The position numbers and the translations under genes are program-made. From Mixophyes australis (taxonomy: Eukaryota; Chordata; Amphibia; Anura; Limnodynastidae): a stretch of DNA of 64,000 bases. The stretch lies in contig JAVHZZ010000011.1 of the NCBI GenBank assembly GCA_036250195.1, positions 49,126,811-49,190,810 of the forward strand. Reading direction: 5' to 3'. The notes below the pieces were generated by a model that saw nothing but the letters and a program-made list of their open reading frames with translations, searched no databases and was not told where the DNA came from. Position 1 is the first letter of the stretch. Every line of letters starts with the position of its first letter. Shown in pieces: positions 42,401 to 48,260 of the stretch.

Positions 42401-42930
42401 TTCTTAATTATCATTATTCCATTATTTTAAATTTTAACACAGATATATTGTAGGAATACAATTTTCCGCGCACTTTTTTAGTTACTATGGTAGAAATCTC
42501 AGTGGATTTTTCCTCGCACCTCTATTGTGCACAAGGAAAAATGAGCATTGATTTCTAACAAAATCTCCGCCACAAAGTGTCTCCAGAATGGTTGCGAAAC
42601 ACTGTTCGGCTAACTGAATCTGCCCCATAATGTGTATAAACAGCATCTGACGTTTTCTAGCTTTTAAAAAAATAAGTAACTAAAAACTGAAACAAAATGG
42701 GATCTCCCTTCTACAACGGGAGAACTGACAAGCCCAGAACCAGAGGTCTTCCGCCTAAAATGTACTGTTCACCACTACTCCTCTCTCACCTCGAGATCCA
42801 CCCACACCATGCGCTGCTCCATGCTGTCTGACATATTGCTGAGCGATCTGACAGCCGGGTGTGGTCCTATCAAACTGCCATAAACAATCCGCGATACTAA
42901 GCCGTTCAAACCCCAGCGAGCAAAAACCAT
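7636..42930 (-). CDS. REXO2: REXO2, small-fragment RNA 3'-5' exonuclease (oligoribonuclease); 7 exons
   Basis: Joined exons: 42930-42790, 40349-40266, 23854-23777, 22679-22568, 21999-21891, 19501-19448, 7723-7636 (minus strand). They total 666 nt, or 221 codons plus TGA, and every intron has GT..AG ends with matching phase. The enzyme degrades 2-5 nt RNAs (nanoRNA) to mononucleotides in mitochondria and cytosol and belongs to the DEDDh exonuclease family of E. coli Orn. The catalytic set is complete: Asp45 and Glu47 (WVDLE), Asp145 (SVHVD), His192 and Asp196 (SHRALDD). Residues 1-34 form a basic, acid-free presequence expected to direct mitochondrial import. Met33 or Met37 could start a cytosolic form. 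The C-terminus ends about a dozen residues earlier than I recall for mammalian REXO2. Introns 1, 2 and 6 are swollen by transposons; the largest, intron 2, carries an antisense ERV. No frame damage is visible, so the gene is very likely functional. Confidence 0.96.
7724..9010. other. REXO2 intron 6, left part; diverged dispersed repeat
   Basis: Intronic DNA. About 8080-8790 reads like an old dispersed repeat (phrases such as ggcaaagaattccattgtctgattacccttacagtgaagaaccc and ccatattccatatgtggtataacaagtgac look familiar from amphibian intergenic DNA), but I cannot assign a family from sequence alone. No host exon was found. Confidence 0.35.
9030..11240 (+). mobile_element. 5'-truncated L1-clade LINE with 19-bp TSD
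   Basis: The insert is bounded by the duplicated sequence aaaaaatagtagtttaatc (9011-9029 and 11238-11256) and ends in an A-rich tail after aataaaact, as expected for target-primed reverse transcription. It contains the 3' half of an L1/Tx1-like ORF2: reverse-transcriptase blocks [27 protein letters not shown] and [13 protein letters not shown] in 9086-9500, a [12 protein letters not shown] block near 9735-9760, and a C-terminal [13 protein letters not shown] at 10545-10590. Several frameshifts and stops break the frame, so it is inactive. It lies antisense to REXO2 within intron 6. Confidence 0.88.
9062..10780 (+). pseudogene. Broken L1 ORF2 fragment (RT and C-terminal domain)
   Basis: Three main open pieces (9086-9931, 10176-10574, 10445-10780) lie in different frames. 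The first includes the RT catalytic YADD with a normal palm sequence. The second and third carry the poorly characterised L1 C-terminal region ending in [11 protein letters not shown]. Upstream endonuclease and RT fingers are missing because of 5' truncation. Confidence 0.85.
11257..11990. repeat. Intron 6: short foldback repeat at 11303-11612, otherwise unassigned
   Basis: The segment gataccaatttttgcatatg (about 11303-11348) is repeated as its reverse complement at about 11568-11612, with aagacaggttt/aaacctgtccc internal to both arms. The loop contains, on the minus strand, gatgaaacgcgttg, a motif also seen in the Penelope-like repeat at 53.9 kb. The rest is AT-rich with no coding content. 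Confidence 0.45.
12180..12790 (+). pseudogene. Decayed Tc1/mariner transposase relic
   Basis: In broken frames the plus strand reads a WSDESSF-like block near 12283-12305 and, near 12585-12735, blocks resembling SPDLNPIEYLWD, PPEYQ and [15 protein letters not shown] from Tc1 transposase C-termini. Many stops and indels are present. The left part of the element, about 11.95-12.18 kb, is too decayed to bound. It lies in REXO2 intron 6. Confidence 0.6.
12938..14035 (-). mobile_element. Tc1/mariner-like element relic, antisense
   Basis: It begins with the terminal-repeat-like cagtggccactttattaagtacacc at about 12938. On the minus strand, 12951-13145 encodes a Tc1-type transposase C-terminus ([20 protein letters not shown] then [18 protein letters not shown]). 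Upstream pieces continue to about 13.9 kb in broken frames. The right end near 14035 lacks a recognisable terminal repeat and is lost at the microsatellite. Confidence 0.7.
14056..14180. repeat. (CA)n(TA)n microsatellite
   Basis: A run of CA dinucleotides passes into about 28 TA dinucleotides and back to CA-rich sequence. The apparent ORFs on both strands here are just translated microsatellite. Confidence 0.97.
14178..14447 (+). mobile_element. tRNA-derived SINE with L2-like tail
   Basis: It contains an RNA polymerase III B-box-like gagttcaattcccg (14194-14207), then a body including gtttcctcccacactccaaaa and ggtaggttaattggctgct, and a 3' end ctgcggaattagtggcgcaatataaatta followed by a gatgat tail. 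The last part resembles the 3' end of the L2-group LINE at 39.3 kb, suggesting shared mobilisation. It is wedged between two microsatellites. The A box is not convincing. Confidence 0.75.
14449..14519. repeat. (TA)n(CA)n microsatellite
   Basis: TA and CA dinucleotide runs directly following the SINE tail, ending at the Tc1 element. Confidence 0.95.
14524..16060 (+). mobile_element. Tc1-like transposon with ~200 bp inverted repeats
   Basis: Flanked by TA. The left end (cagtttagaaatatagttttggg...acacaagtatt) and the right end (reverse complement of aatacttgtgacattctcaaaacttttggccataactg) are inverted copies of each other, extending about 150-200 bp inward and including acaaagt(c/t)tgctgc. The right end is the better preserved. 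It contains a broken transposase gene on the plus strand and lies in REXO2 intron 6. Confidence 0.85.
14910..15886 (+). pseudogene. Broken Tc1 transposase
   Basis: Pieces in three frames: an N-terminal HTH region ([14 protein letters not shown], 14995-15045), a central block ([19 protein letters not shown] through [40 protein letters not shown]) in 15042-15434 containing the first DDE aspartate in FSDE, and a C-terminal block ([17 protein letters not shown] to [16 protein letters not shown]) in 15632-15886. Frameshifts lie between about 15040-15060 and 15400-15640, so no intact enzyme is made. Confidence 0.85.
16061..16844. other. Intron 6, unassigned repeat-like DNA
   Basis: The sequence (aaacaggtagaggtcaggggc, caggaatcaggtcagatgcag and similar) has the texture of an old LTR or leader in minus orientation, adjoining the DIRS-like relic. 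No terminal TG..CA pair or TSD was found, so no family is assigned. Confidence 0.35.
16845..17600 (-). pseudogene. DIRS-like ORF1 (gag-like) relic
   Basis: Two open pieces on the minus strand resemble, in order, ORF1 of vertebrate DIRS elements: 17389-17195 ([18 protein letters not shown] then a SLFKRRKKR block) and 17096-16845 ([45 protein letters not shown]). They are in different frames. No tyrosine recombinase or RT is present nearby. Identification rests on remembered family motifs and is moderate. Confidence 0.5.
17601..19447. other. Intron 6, no gene seen
   Basis: AT-rich intronic DNA with short overlapping ORFs lacking recognisable domains. A patch at 18035-18095 (gtctgtttgtctgtccagtaatgcattc) is simple-repeat-like. 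No REXO2-like sequence remains between the exon 6 donor and this region. Confidence 0.45.
19448..19501 (-). CDS. REXO2: REXO2 exon 6
   Basis: A 54-nt exon covering the end of Arg175 to the first two bases of Arg193. The acceptor is ttgtttcag and the donor gtaagac. It encodes [17 protein letters not shown] and supplies the catalytic general-base His192. The exon is too short for most ORF finders and is identified by homology, phase and splice sites. Confidence 0.94.
19838..20155. mobile_element. MITE with ~32 bp terminal inverted repeats
   Basis: Starts gggcctaattcattaaggaaatttaagc and ends with the reverse-complement-like gcttaacttcccttaatgaatcaggccca. The interior (gtagggcatgatctagctcaac, tttgtgtgctact) is shared with a second, left-truncated copy at 41285-41475. 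There is no ORF; it is a non-autonomous DNA transposon of undetermined superfamily. It lies in REXO2 intron 5. Confidence 0.75.
20462..20655. mobile_element. Foldback MITE (diverged copy)
   Basis: A near-complete palindrome: gggtatatttacaaaactgagg...ttgcgtataacaaacaatcagattctagct, then the inverted copy agaatctgattagttgctataagcaatatc...cagtttagtaaatataccc. It belongs to the same family as 25917-26094 but is more diverged. The RNA would fold into one long hairpin. Confidence 0.8.
20862..21070. repeat. Degenerate ~42 bp tandem repeat
   Basis: About five imperfect units of the form (g/t)ggtcaccatggactctgcattgtat. Each contains a self-complementary ggtggtcacc core. No coding content. Intron 5. 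Confidence 0.7.
21891..21999 (-). CDS. REXO2: REXO2 exon 5 (ExoII motif)
   Basis: Last two bases of Gly139 through the first two of Arg175 (109 nt). The acceptor is ctttttcttcag and the donor gtaatg. It encodes [18 protein letters not shown], whose Asp145 is the third metal ligand, then [14 protein letters not shown], one of the most conserved segments of the family. Confidence 0.96.
22568..22679 (-). CDS. REXO2: REXO2 exon 4
   Basis: Codons 102-138 plus the first base of Gly139 (112 nt). The acceptor is cctcatttcag and the donor gtaggt. It starts [10 protein letters not shown] and ends CPLAG across the intron, leading into the ExoII motif of the next exon. Confidence 0.95.
23777..23854 (-). 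CDS. REXO2: REXO2 exon 3
   Basis: Codons 76-101 (78 nt, phase 0 at both ends). The acceptor is ttaatggcag and the donor gtaagat. It encodes [20 protein letters not shown] and ends with KEHHGK, a segment conserved in vertebrate oligoribonucleases. Confidence 0.95.
23855..25916. other. REXO2 intron 2, left part; no gene seen
   Basis: AT-rich intron. Near 24825-24900 there is half of a MITE-like end (cacccctttcacactgccaccccggcaatattccgggt). Purine-rich sequence at 23990-24300 gives ORFs on both strands without domains. No additional exons were found. Confidence 0.45.
25917..26094. mobile_element. Foldback MITE, near-perfect 178-bp hairpin
   Basis: The left arm gggctagatttactaagc...aaccaatcagattctagct and the right arm agctagaatctgattggttgctataagc...gcttagtaaatctagcccc pair almost perfectly over about 75 bp, leaving a loop of about 20 bp. 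No ORF. A diverged relative sits at 20462-20655. Confidence 0.88.
26637..27476 (+). repeat. ERV 5' LTR
   Basis: 840 bp, TGTC...AACA ends. U3 contains a TATA box tatataag (27251-27258). Downstream, AATAAA occurs at 27401-27406, so R spans roughly from 27.28 kb to just past the signal. It matches 35580-36420 almost base for base. Confidence 0.95.
27480..27490 (+). promoter_or_regulatory. ERV primer-binding site, tRNA-Pro
   Basis: TGGGGGCTCGT starts three bases after the LTR end and matches the 3' terminus complement of tRNA-Pro as used by murine-leukaemia-type viruses; the match weakens after 11 bases. Confidence 0.85.
27571..27581 (+). promoter_or_regulatory. Candidate ERV major splice donor
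   Basis: aacgg/gtaag (GT at 27576) is a near-consensus donor about 100 bp after the LTR. The pyrimidine-rich acceptor tatctttccag ending at 33763, three bases before the env ATG, would be its partner for a spliced env RNA. Inferred from position and consensus only. Confidence 0.5.
28416..30039 (+). pseudogene. gag: ERV gag, with one frame change
   Basis: The likely start is ATG 28416, giving Gly at position 2 (MGAKHT), the usual N-myristoylation site of matrix. The first frame runs to about 28847 and includes a PPPY late-domain motif near 28800. The remainder of gag is in the frame that is open from 28768, so a small indel near 28.80-28.85 kb splits the gene. The second frame carries the capsid region and one CCHC knuckle ([14 protein letters not shown], about 29855-29896), then ends in TAG 30037-30039. 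Pol continues in the same frame after this TAG. The region 27.6-28.4 kb is the untranslated leader. Confidence 0.9.
30037..30042 (+). promoter_or_regulatory. Probable gag-pol UAG readthrough site
   Basis: gag and pro-pol are in the same frame, separated only by TAG followed by G (TAGGGG). Gammaretroviruses express Pol by suppressing an in-frame UAG followed by G with help from a downstream pseudoknot. I see the shared frame and the UAG-G context; the pseudoknot was not tested. Confidence 0.6.
30040..33708 (+). pseudogene. pol: ERV pro-pol (protease, RT, RNase H, integrase), broken
   Basis: Domains in order: protease with [11 protein letters not shown] (near 30140), reverse transcriptase with [16 protein letters not shown] and YVDD (31084-31095), RNase H with FTFYTDGS (near 32040), and an integrase zinc-binding region and DDE core ([21 protein letters not shown], a Glu in [10 protein letters not shown]), ending at TAA 33706-33708. 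Breaks: TAG at 31303-31305, TGA at 31846-31848, a frame change near 32240-32256 within RNase H, and another near 33100-33140 within integrase. The gene is therefore inactive. Its start codon is not independent of gag. Confidence 0.93.
33766..35550 (+). pseudogene. env: ERV env (SU and TM) with one nonsense codon
   Basis: Opens at ATG 33766 with a hydrophobic signal-peptide-like N-terminus. SU carries CWVC (residues 132-135), the CXXC motif of gamma-type envelopes, and several N-glycosylation sites. A basic RGKR cleavage-type site lies at about 34828-34839. TAA at 34882-34884 interrupts the gene; the rest (34885-35550) is in the same frame. That part holds the TM ectodomain with a C-X10-CC arrangement (usual spacing is six), a membrane-spanning stretch ([16 protein letters not shown]) and a short cytoplasmic tail ending at TGA 35548-35550. 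One nonsense codon is the only break I see. Confidence 0.88.
35566..35579 (+). promoter_or_regulatory. ERV polypurine tract
   Basis: caaagggtggagc immediately precedes the 3' LTR TGTC and would prime plus-strand DNA synthesis. Confidence 0.7.
35580..36420 (+). repeat. ERV 3' LTR
   Basis: 841 bp, matching the 5' LTR with scattered substitutions and one small indel (for example cattt for aattt at the start, and catgttatg for cagttatg). TATA at 36195-36202, AATAAA at 36345-36350. Followed by the TSD TAGG. Confidence 0.95.
37738..37786. repeat. (TA)n(CA)n microsatellite
   Basis: TA then CA dinucleotide run at the 5' edge of the L2-group LINE. Confidence 0.95.
37787..39385 (+). mobile_element. 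5'-truncated L2/CR1-group LINE, RT fragment
   Basis: The plus strand encodes [16 protein letters not shown] (37938 on), [20 protein letters not shown] (38097-38156), [14 protein letters not shown] (38197-38238), [20 protein letters not shown] (38598 on) and a C-terminal [17 protein letters not shown] block (38926-38976), in several frames with stops. These are the RT palm and distal domains of the CR1/L2 group. The 3' end reads gcgctgcagtgccttataaattaaa followed by an ataata tail. It is inactive and antisense to REXO2 within intron 2. Confidence 0.85.
39423..40265. other. Intron 2, right end; no gene seen
   Basis: After a (TA)n run at 39393-39422, ordinary AT-rich intron without recognisable elements up to exon 2. 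Confidence 0.45.
40266..40349 (-). CDS. REXO2: REXO2 exon 2
   Basis: Codons 48-75 (84 nt, phase 0 at both ends). The acceptor is ttgtattgcag and the donor gtaaat. It encodes [18 protein letters not shown] and the following ITDSDLN strand, the core beta-sheet directly after the ExoI motif. Its intron to exon 3 is 16.4 kb long and contains the ERV. Confidence 0.95.
40350..42789. other. REXO2 intron 1 with MITE-like inverted repeats
   Basis: Contains a left-truncated copy of the 19.8 kb MITE family at about 41285-41475 (ends agtgaatcaggccca). A second inverted-repeat element at about 41921-42125 (ggtgtagattcaattagcc...ggctaactgaatctacccc, with internal attaccgttactacgg arms) follows. A related, more diverged one spans about 42127-42630 (gagattcaattt...ggctaactgaatctgcccc). 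No additional exons seen. Confidence 0.6.
42790..42930 (-). CDS. REXO2: REXO2 exon 1 (coding part)
   Basis: Codons 1-47, from ATG at 42930 to the GAG codon before the donor GTGAGAG at 42789. The start has purines at -3 and +4 (gggATGG). The encoded presequence has Arg at 5, 14 and 28 and no acidic residue before Asp35, fitting a mitochondrial targeting peptide. The exon ends in VWVDLE, the ExoI motif supplying two of the metal-binding acids. Intron 1 is phase 0. Confidence 0.94.
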
Positions 42931-43159
42931 CCCACTACCACTGTCACAGATGTGCTACTATGGTTACACTGCAGCCGCACAACAAACTGGTACTTCCAGA
43001 CCTCCAGTAGCTGAAAGCTGCTTCCTACTGCGCACCACCCACAAACCAAGCGGAAGGTGCTTTGCTGGCGGTGCTGCCTACCAAGCAGTCACTACGCCGA
43101 ACCACACCCCCTTCTCGCTGACTCGTCTGTAGCTTTAGCGTAAATGAATACGGTCCGCG

Positions 43160-43200
43160 ACGTAACAAGCCCCGCCCATATAATGACGTCATCAACTCGA
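43160..43200 (-). promoter_or_regulatory. REXO2: Probable REXO2 promoter: GC box and CRE
   Basis: About 240-260 bp upstream of the REXO2 start codon lies a GC box (GCCCCGCCC on the plus strand, 43169-43177) followed by a perfect CRE/ATF palindrome TGACGTCA (43184-43191). The flank from 42.78 to 43.2 kb is CpG-richer than its surroundings. This fits a housekeeping promoter; the start site was not located. The sites are seen, the function is inferred. Confidence 0.5.
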
Positions 43201-44829
43201 CTTTATTAGAGCAACGTGGAGAGTGTTCTTGATGAAGTAAATAATAGATGGACAGTAGCTAGCTTGCTCTCCCATGCATGGTACAACCCGCGGACCTCAG
43301 ACACGACCCCTCACTTTGGTTTGTCGGCACTCATGTATATTACCGTCATAAGAAATACCGAATATTTAATGTATTACCCTGACATGAAGGAAACTAATTA
43401 TATAGTTACTGTTGTGGAAGAGGAGCTAGAGCTGCATCAATGCCCAAGCTGTTAATTTGAAAATCAAAGTGCCTTACTTTCCAGGGAGAGTCCAAAGTTT
43501 TAAAAACGTGTTAGCAGAAATTGTTCTTTGCAATGTCCCTAATTTCAAGTAGTAGCGGACATGTTTTATAAATAGTGCATCTCCCTCTCCCCTCTTCACA
43601 GATACTTCACATTTAAAGTATGTGTGCATACAGCCATTCCCTATATTTTCACTTGTCTGCATGTAAGGTCAAGTCTGAACTGTTTTTAACCAACAACTTT
43701 TCAAATATTTACTACTATTACTGCTTTCACAGTATTTATATAATATGAACATGTATGAAATTAAAAACTTTAGTTTCCAAAGGGTAAACATGTCAACAGA
43801 AGCACCCTTTATTATATAATAAGCCACTGCCAAAATAACAATAAAATGTAAAGTGATAATTATGTGCATGTTTAAAATGTTTACTTTTATTTAAATAAAA
43901 AACATTATTAATGGTGTAATTAACCATGAGCACATGCTACTATTTTTGTTTTCAATGGGCAAACTAGCCGTCAGGGCATTGTCTTGAAACTTCAAACATT
44001 CTTCCATTCACCGAGCGTCGGCTTCTTCTGCAAATGTTCTCTCGCTGTAACTTAAATCTTCCCTATTTTATTTGGCTGTAAACGTAAAGCAAGGATCTCC
44101 AAGCTAGTATTCTCTGAAATACTAACTGTCACATACCTGAAAGACAGTGGGACCTTATTGAAGTAAATTAGTGGCAGAGCTAATGGTGTAGAAAATACAT
44201 TTTGAGGGAACTGGGACACTTTATTTTGGCTACAGGGTCTACGTAGGGAAGAGATGTATCTTAATGGGTTGGCTGCACTTGTGCTGGGGGAAAGAATGGA
44301 TAAGATAGAAGCAGTAGGTGAAATAGTGTAGACTAGAAGAAGGGTTTGGTCAAGGGAAATGGGAGAAGTAAAATGATTACATGTATTGTAATAACTGCTA
44401 GGAGTCTTACATATAAAGGGCGATTAAATTCGGCACAAGATGTCTCCAGAACTTCCATGCAAACACGTCGCACCGATGGTATGACTGGGATCTCCTACCC
44501 GAAATGCTGGTAATGTGCCCAGCTTAATGTCCATGCACCACATCGCCAGCAATAGAATCTCCACCATAAAATATGTAAATGAAAATATATAATGTTGGAA
44601 GAGAAATATGATCTAGTTGGTATAACTGACTTGGGATAAAAGTCATGATTGGGCAGTGAATTTTGAAGGCTGTAACACATTTAGGAAGGATATGAGAGCT
44701 ACAAAAGAGGGAGGTGTTTATATGTAGAAAACTTTAGACCTGTCCAGGAGGTGGATATCTGTAAAGATTATTACAGTGTAGATAGAGGCCATATGGCTAG
44801 ATATTTATTGAGAAAAAGGCAACAGTAAG
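43201..44829. other. Upstream intergenic; no gene seen
   Basis: The open frame at 43216-43455 begins with GTG and has no recognisable domain. The rest is AT-rich. A short MITE-like end (gggcgattaaattcggcacaagatgtctcc) occurs near 44418. A divergent partner gene at the REXO2 promoter was looked for and not found. Confidence 0.45.
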
Positions 44830-46640
44830 GCTAGGTATACACTGAAGAATTATTCAACAGATGTGTTATCTACAACAACTTTACCTTTGACCGAAGGTCC
44901 AATCGCTTGGACGATTAATGCGTACACACTAGTCATGTTTTAGACGATTAACGAGAATCCGACCGTCCGGGCAGCGACTTTTCATTGCCATATTGTTGTG
45001 AGCAAAGATTAGAATTTTGTACACGCTGAAACGAATTATGAGGTCCATGTAACGATACCCTAAATAAATTTAAATAGGGAGCAGAGCATGTTCAATAGTA
45101 ACCACCCCAAACCTCATAAAAAAGCGAAGGTAGCACGTTTTCTTCGTACATTCGTTAGCATCTGTACAGTGTACGTTTGTTTGCAACTGCACATAAACAA
45201 TTATTTTTTAACTAATGTGGATACTTTTGAAGAACGACAAGCAACTGCTCTTTTCCTGCTTGTGTGGCAAGAAGACTGCAAATTTTGTCCCAAAGGGAAA
45301 GAAGGAGAAAGAATAGATCTTATTGGACCAAAGAGTGGCTCAAGAGGAGAGACTCATTCTCTCATATGTCCCTGCTGCAGGAGATATGGGACAACAACCC
45401 CAATGACTTCAGGAAATTCCTGACAATGAATGAATCCACATTCCAGGAACTGCTCCAACTAGTCACCCCCATCATCCAGAAGGAGGACACCTGTTTAAGG
45501 AGACCCATATCTGCAGAGCAGAGACTGGCTGCTACACTAAGATTTCTGGCAACAGTAAGGACACTGGCTGATCTGAAATACAGCACACCAATTTCACTGC
45601 AAGCTCTGGGTTTGATAATACCTGATAAGTGATGCTATCATTGAAGTTCTCCATGAACAGTATATGAAGGTTGGTAAACATAAATAATCTTTAGATACAA
45701 ATGTATAATTTTCTTTATATACATAAAATTTGCAATATATATTAAATTAATAAAGTGCAAGCCAATAAAAGTAGCCAAATAAACAGTTAATAGTTGTTCA
45801 TATTGCAACACTTCGCTATTATCCATTTGTGATGAACGTATACTGAACTGTTGCATGTTTGAGCTGGAGTATAGGGGTAGAAGTCAGGAATGGTTTTGAC
45901 ATTAAAAATTGTCTTCCCATACTATCATGCTGCATCTGTGTAAGCCGAAAAGTAGTTAGCGCATCACTTCGATCAACCTCATGGAGCCTTTTTTTCTTCC
46001 TCTTATGTTGCGTTTGTTGTGGAATTGCAACCTCAGGTACATCCTAGCTTCCCTGTACAATAGTTTGTACTTGTCTCTTCTTGGTCAGCAAATTTCAACA
46101 TGAGTTCTTGTGACAGGAGAGTAACAGTAGATCTTTTTATTATAATTACAAAGGACTTTTAAGTATCACTCTAATGGCCATAGTCGATGCGAATTATGAA
46201 TTCTTAATTGTGAACATTAGTAAAAATGGGAAAGTGTATTGGAGCAGACTCCCTTTCATGCAAAGCTAAAAAACTATGAACTTAATATTCCAACTGGAAG
46301 TAATACAAAATATGAACTAAATTTTGTGGCTGATGAAGTATTTGCATTACACAACAATGTATTGAAACCTTACCCGCAATGTAATCTGTCTACAGAAAGG
46401 CAGATATTTAATTATAGAGTCACACACTATGCGTGTTATTGAAAATGGGTTTGGAATTCTCAATAACAGATTCAGAGTTTTTAATTCTGCTATTAATCTA
46501 CGTTTGGTCAAGATAGACAAAGTTGTGATGGCCTGTTGTGTTCTGCATAACTTTTTAAACGTAAAACCCCCTGTGTACGCAGTTCCCATACATATGAGGA
46601 CAACAATGTAGAAGAAACAGTGAGACATACCTTCAATATT
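44830..46640 (+). mobile_element. Harbinger (PIF) DNA transposon relic
   Basis: Broken pieces resembling HARBI1-type transposase: 45264-45632 (DFRKFLTMNESTFQELLQLV, then RRPISAEQRLAATLRFLAT), 46239-46442 (FVADEVFALHNNVLKPYP, ERQIFNYR) and 46429-46611 (RVIENGFGILNNRFRVFNSA, VVMACCVLHNFLNV). The order and spacing match a single gene with stops and frame changes. A possible left terminus is ggctaggtatacactgaa at 44830. The right terminal repeat and TSD were not found. Confidence 0.75.
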
Positions 46641-46871
46641 TTAAAGGGGAGGGTGCAGTGCCATGACAGAATGAGTTTGTGCAACAATTGTTCATAAGCA
46701 TGTTATGTGTGCAAACTTTATTGTTATGTATTTCTACTTTAATAGACCTGTTACACAGCAACAGCAAAATATACTTTACTTGCAGTTCCACTAGGAGGGA
46801 TGTCATCTGCTTGGACCACATAAGTATAACTCAGTATAACTACTGTCCGTATCCAGGCTGCAGGTGGACTG

Positions 46872-47605
46872 TGTAATGCTCCGGTCCCGCAGATAGTACC
46901 TGTCTTGTTACCTGCATTCCATTCATCTGGAAATTGCCATGTCCCATCATCAGACATTCTTCAGTTCATTCATTCAGCTATATTCAGATCTGTGCAGGTG
47001 CAAGCCTATTGCACTTCAGGACCTCCTCCCTCTTTTTCATTGGCTAAGCACTTTTGGAGCACTATTTAAACCTCCTGGATTCACCTGTCTGATGCTTATT
47101 ATTCAAGCTCACTTCCTGCAGGATGTGGTTCTGGTTCCTGTTCTCCTCGTGGTTTGCCTGTGTTCCAGTCTGCTCTCAGTTCATGGCCTGTGCTGAACCA
47201 TCGCTGCTCCAGTACCTCTCTTACCATCTCCAATGTACTTCATCGTGACAGCTCCGGTTCTCTCATCGCTACCACTCAGAGCCGCTATTACACCTGTGAC
47301 TCCTCAGCTGCTATCACGAGTTACCTCCGCTACTCCAGCCTGCTCTCAGTCTCTGGTTGTGTTGAACTATCGCTGCTCCAGTACTTCTATTACCATCTCC
47401 AGTGTACATCATCGTGACAGCTTCAGTTCTCTCATCGCTACCACTCAGAGTCGCTATTACACCTGTGACTCCTCAGCTGTTACCAAGGGTTACCTCTGCT
47501 ACTCCAGTCTGCTCTTAGTCTCTGGCCGTGTTGAACTATCGCTGCTCCAGTACCTGTATTACCATCTCCAGTGTACTTCATCGTGACAGCTTCAGTTTTC
47601 TCATC
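46872..47605 (+). repeat. LTR-like tract with ~170 bp tandem repeats, interrupted by hAT
   Basis: A TATA-like ctatttaaacctcc at about 47060-47075 is followed by about 2.4 copies of a 169-170 bp unit; cgctgctccagtacc starts at 47202, 47371 and 47541. The layout (short promoter, then repetitive leader) resembles the gypsy LTR further right. The unit resumes after the hAT insertion at 55915 (acagagccgctac) until the young gypsy LTR at 55936. No terminal TG..CA was proven. Confidence 0.55.
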
Positions 47606-47699
47606 GCTACCACCAGGGCCGGACTGGGCATCTGGCACTTCTGGCAAATGCCAGAAGGGCCGATGGCTAGATGGGCCGGCCGACACTTCCCCTGTAAGG

Positions 47700-48260
47700 G
47701 GGGGGGGGGGGGGTGCTGCGATTTTTGTGCGGGGGGTGCCGCGATTTTTGCAAGGAGGGGGGTCACGGGGGGTGCTGCGATTTTTGCGGGGGGGGGGGGG
47801 GGGAGTTGTTAGGAGTGTGACAGAGCCAGGAAGGAAGGGAGGGAGTGCAGGAAGAGGACAGAGAGCCAGGGGGAAAAGGGGTGCTGGAAGAGGGGTGACA
47901 GAGCCAGAAGGAAAAGGGGTGCTGGAAGAAGGGTGACTGAGCCAGGAGGAACAGGGGTGCTGGAAGAGGGGTGACAGAGCCAGGGGGAAAAGGGGGTGCT
48001 GGAAGTGGGGTGACAGCCAGGGGGAAAAGGGGGTGCTGAAAGAGGGGTGACAGCCAGGAGGAAAAGGGGTGCTGGAAGAGGGGTGACCGAGCCAGGCGGA
48101 AAAGGGGGTGCTGGAAGAGGAGTGACAGAGCCAGGAGAAAAAGGGGTGCTGGAAGAGGGGTGACAGAGCCAGGAGTAAAAGGGGTGCTGGAATAGGGGTG
48201 ACAGAGCCAGGAGGAAAAGGGTTGCTGGAAGAGGGGTGACAGAGCCAGGAAGCGGTGAGA
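47700..48260. repeat. G-runs and ~41 bp minisatellite inside hAT
   Basis: Runs of 12 or more G at 47700-47712 and 47790-47803 precede about eleven units like gaggggtgacagagccaggag followed by gaaaaggggtgctgga. The long minus-strand ORFs across it (repeating PLFQHPFSSWLCHP) are repeat translation, not genes. Confidence 0.9.

Noticed and set aside
43216..43455. 79-codon plus-strand ORF beside the REXO2 promoter, possible divergent gene
   Set aside because: Starts with GTG, no recognisable domain, no clear donor site; probably chance.
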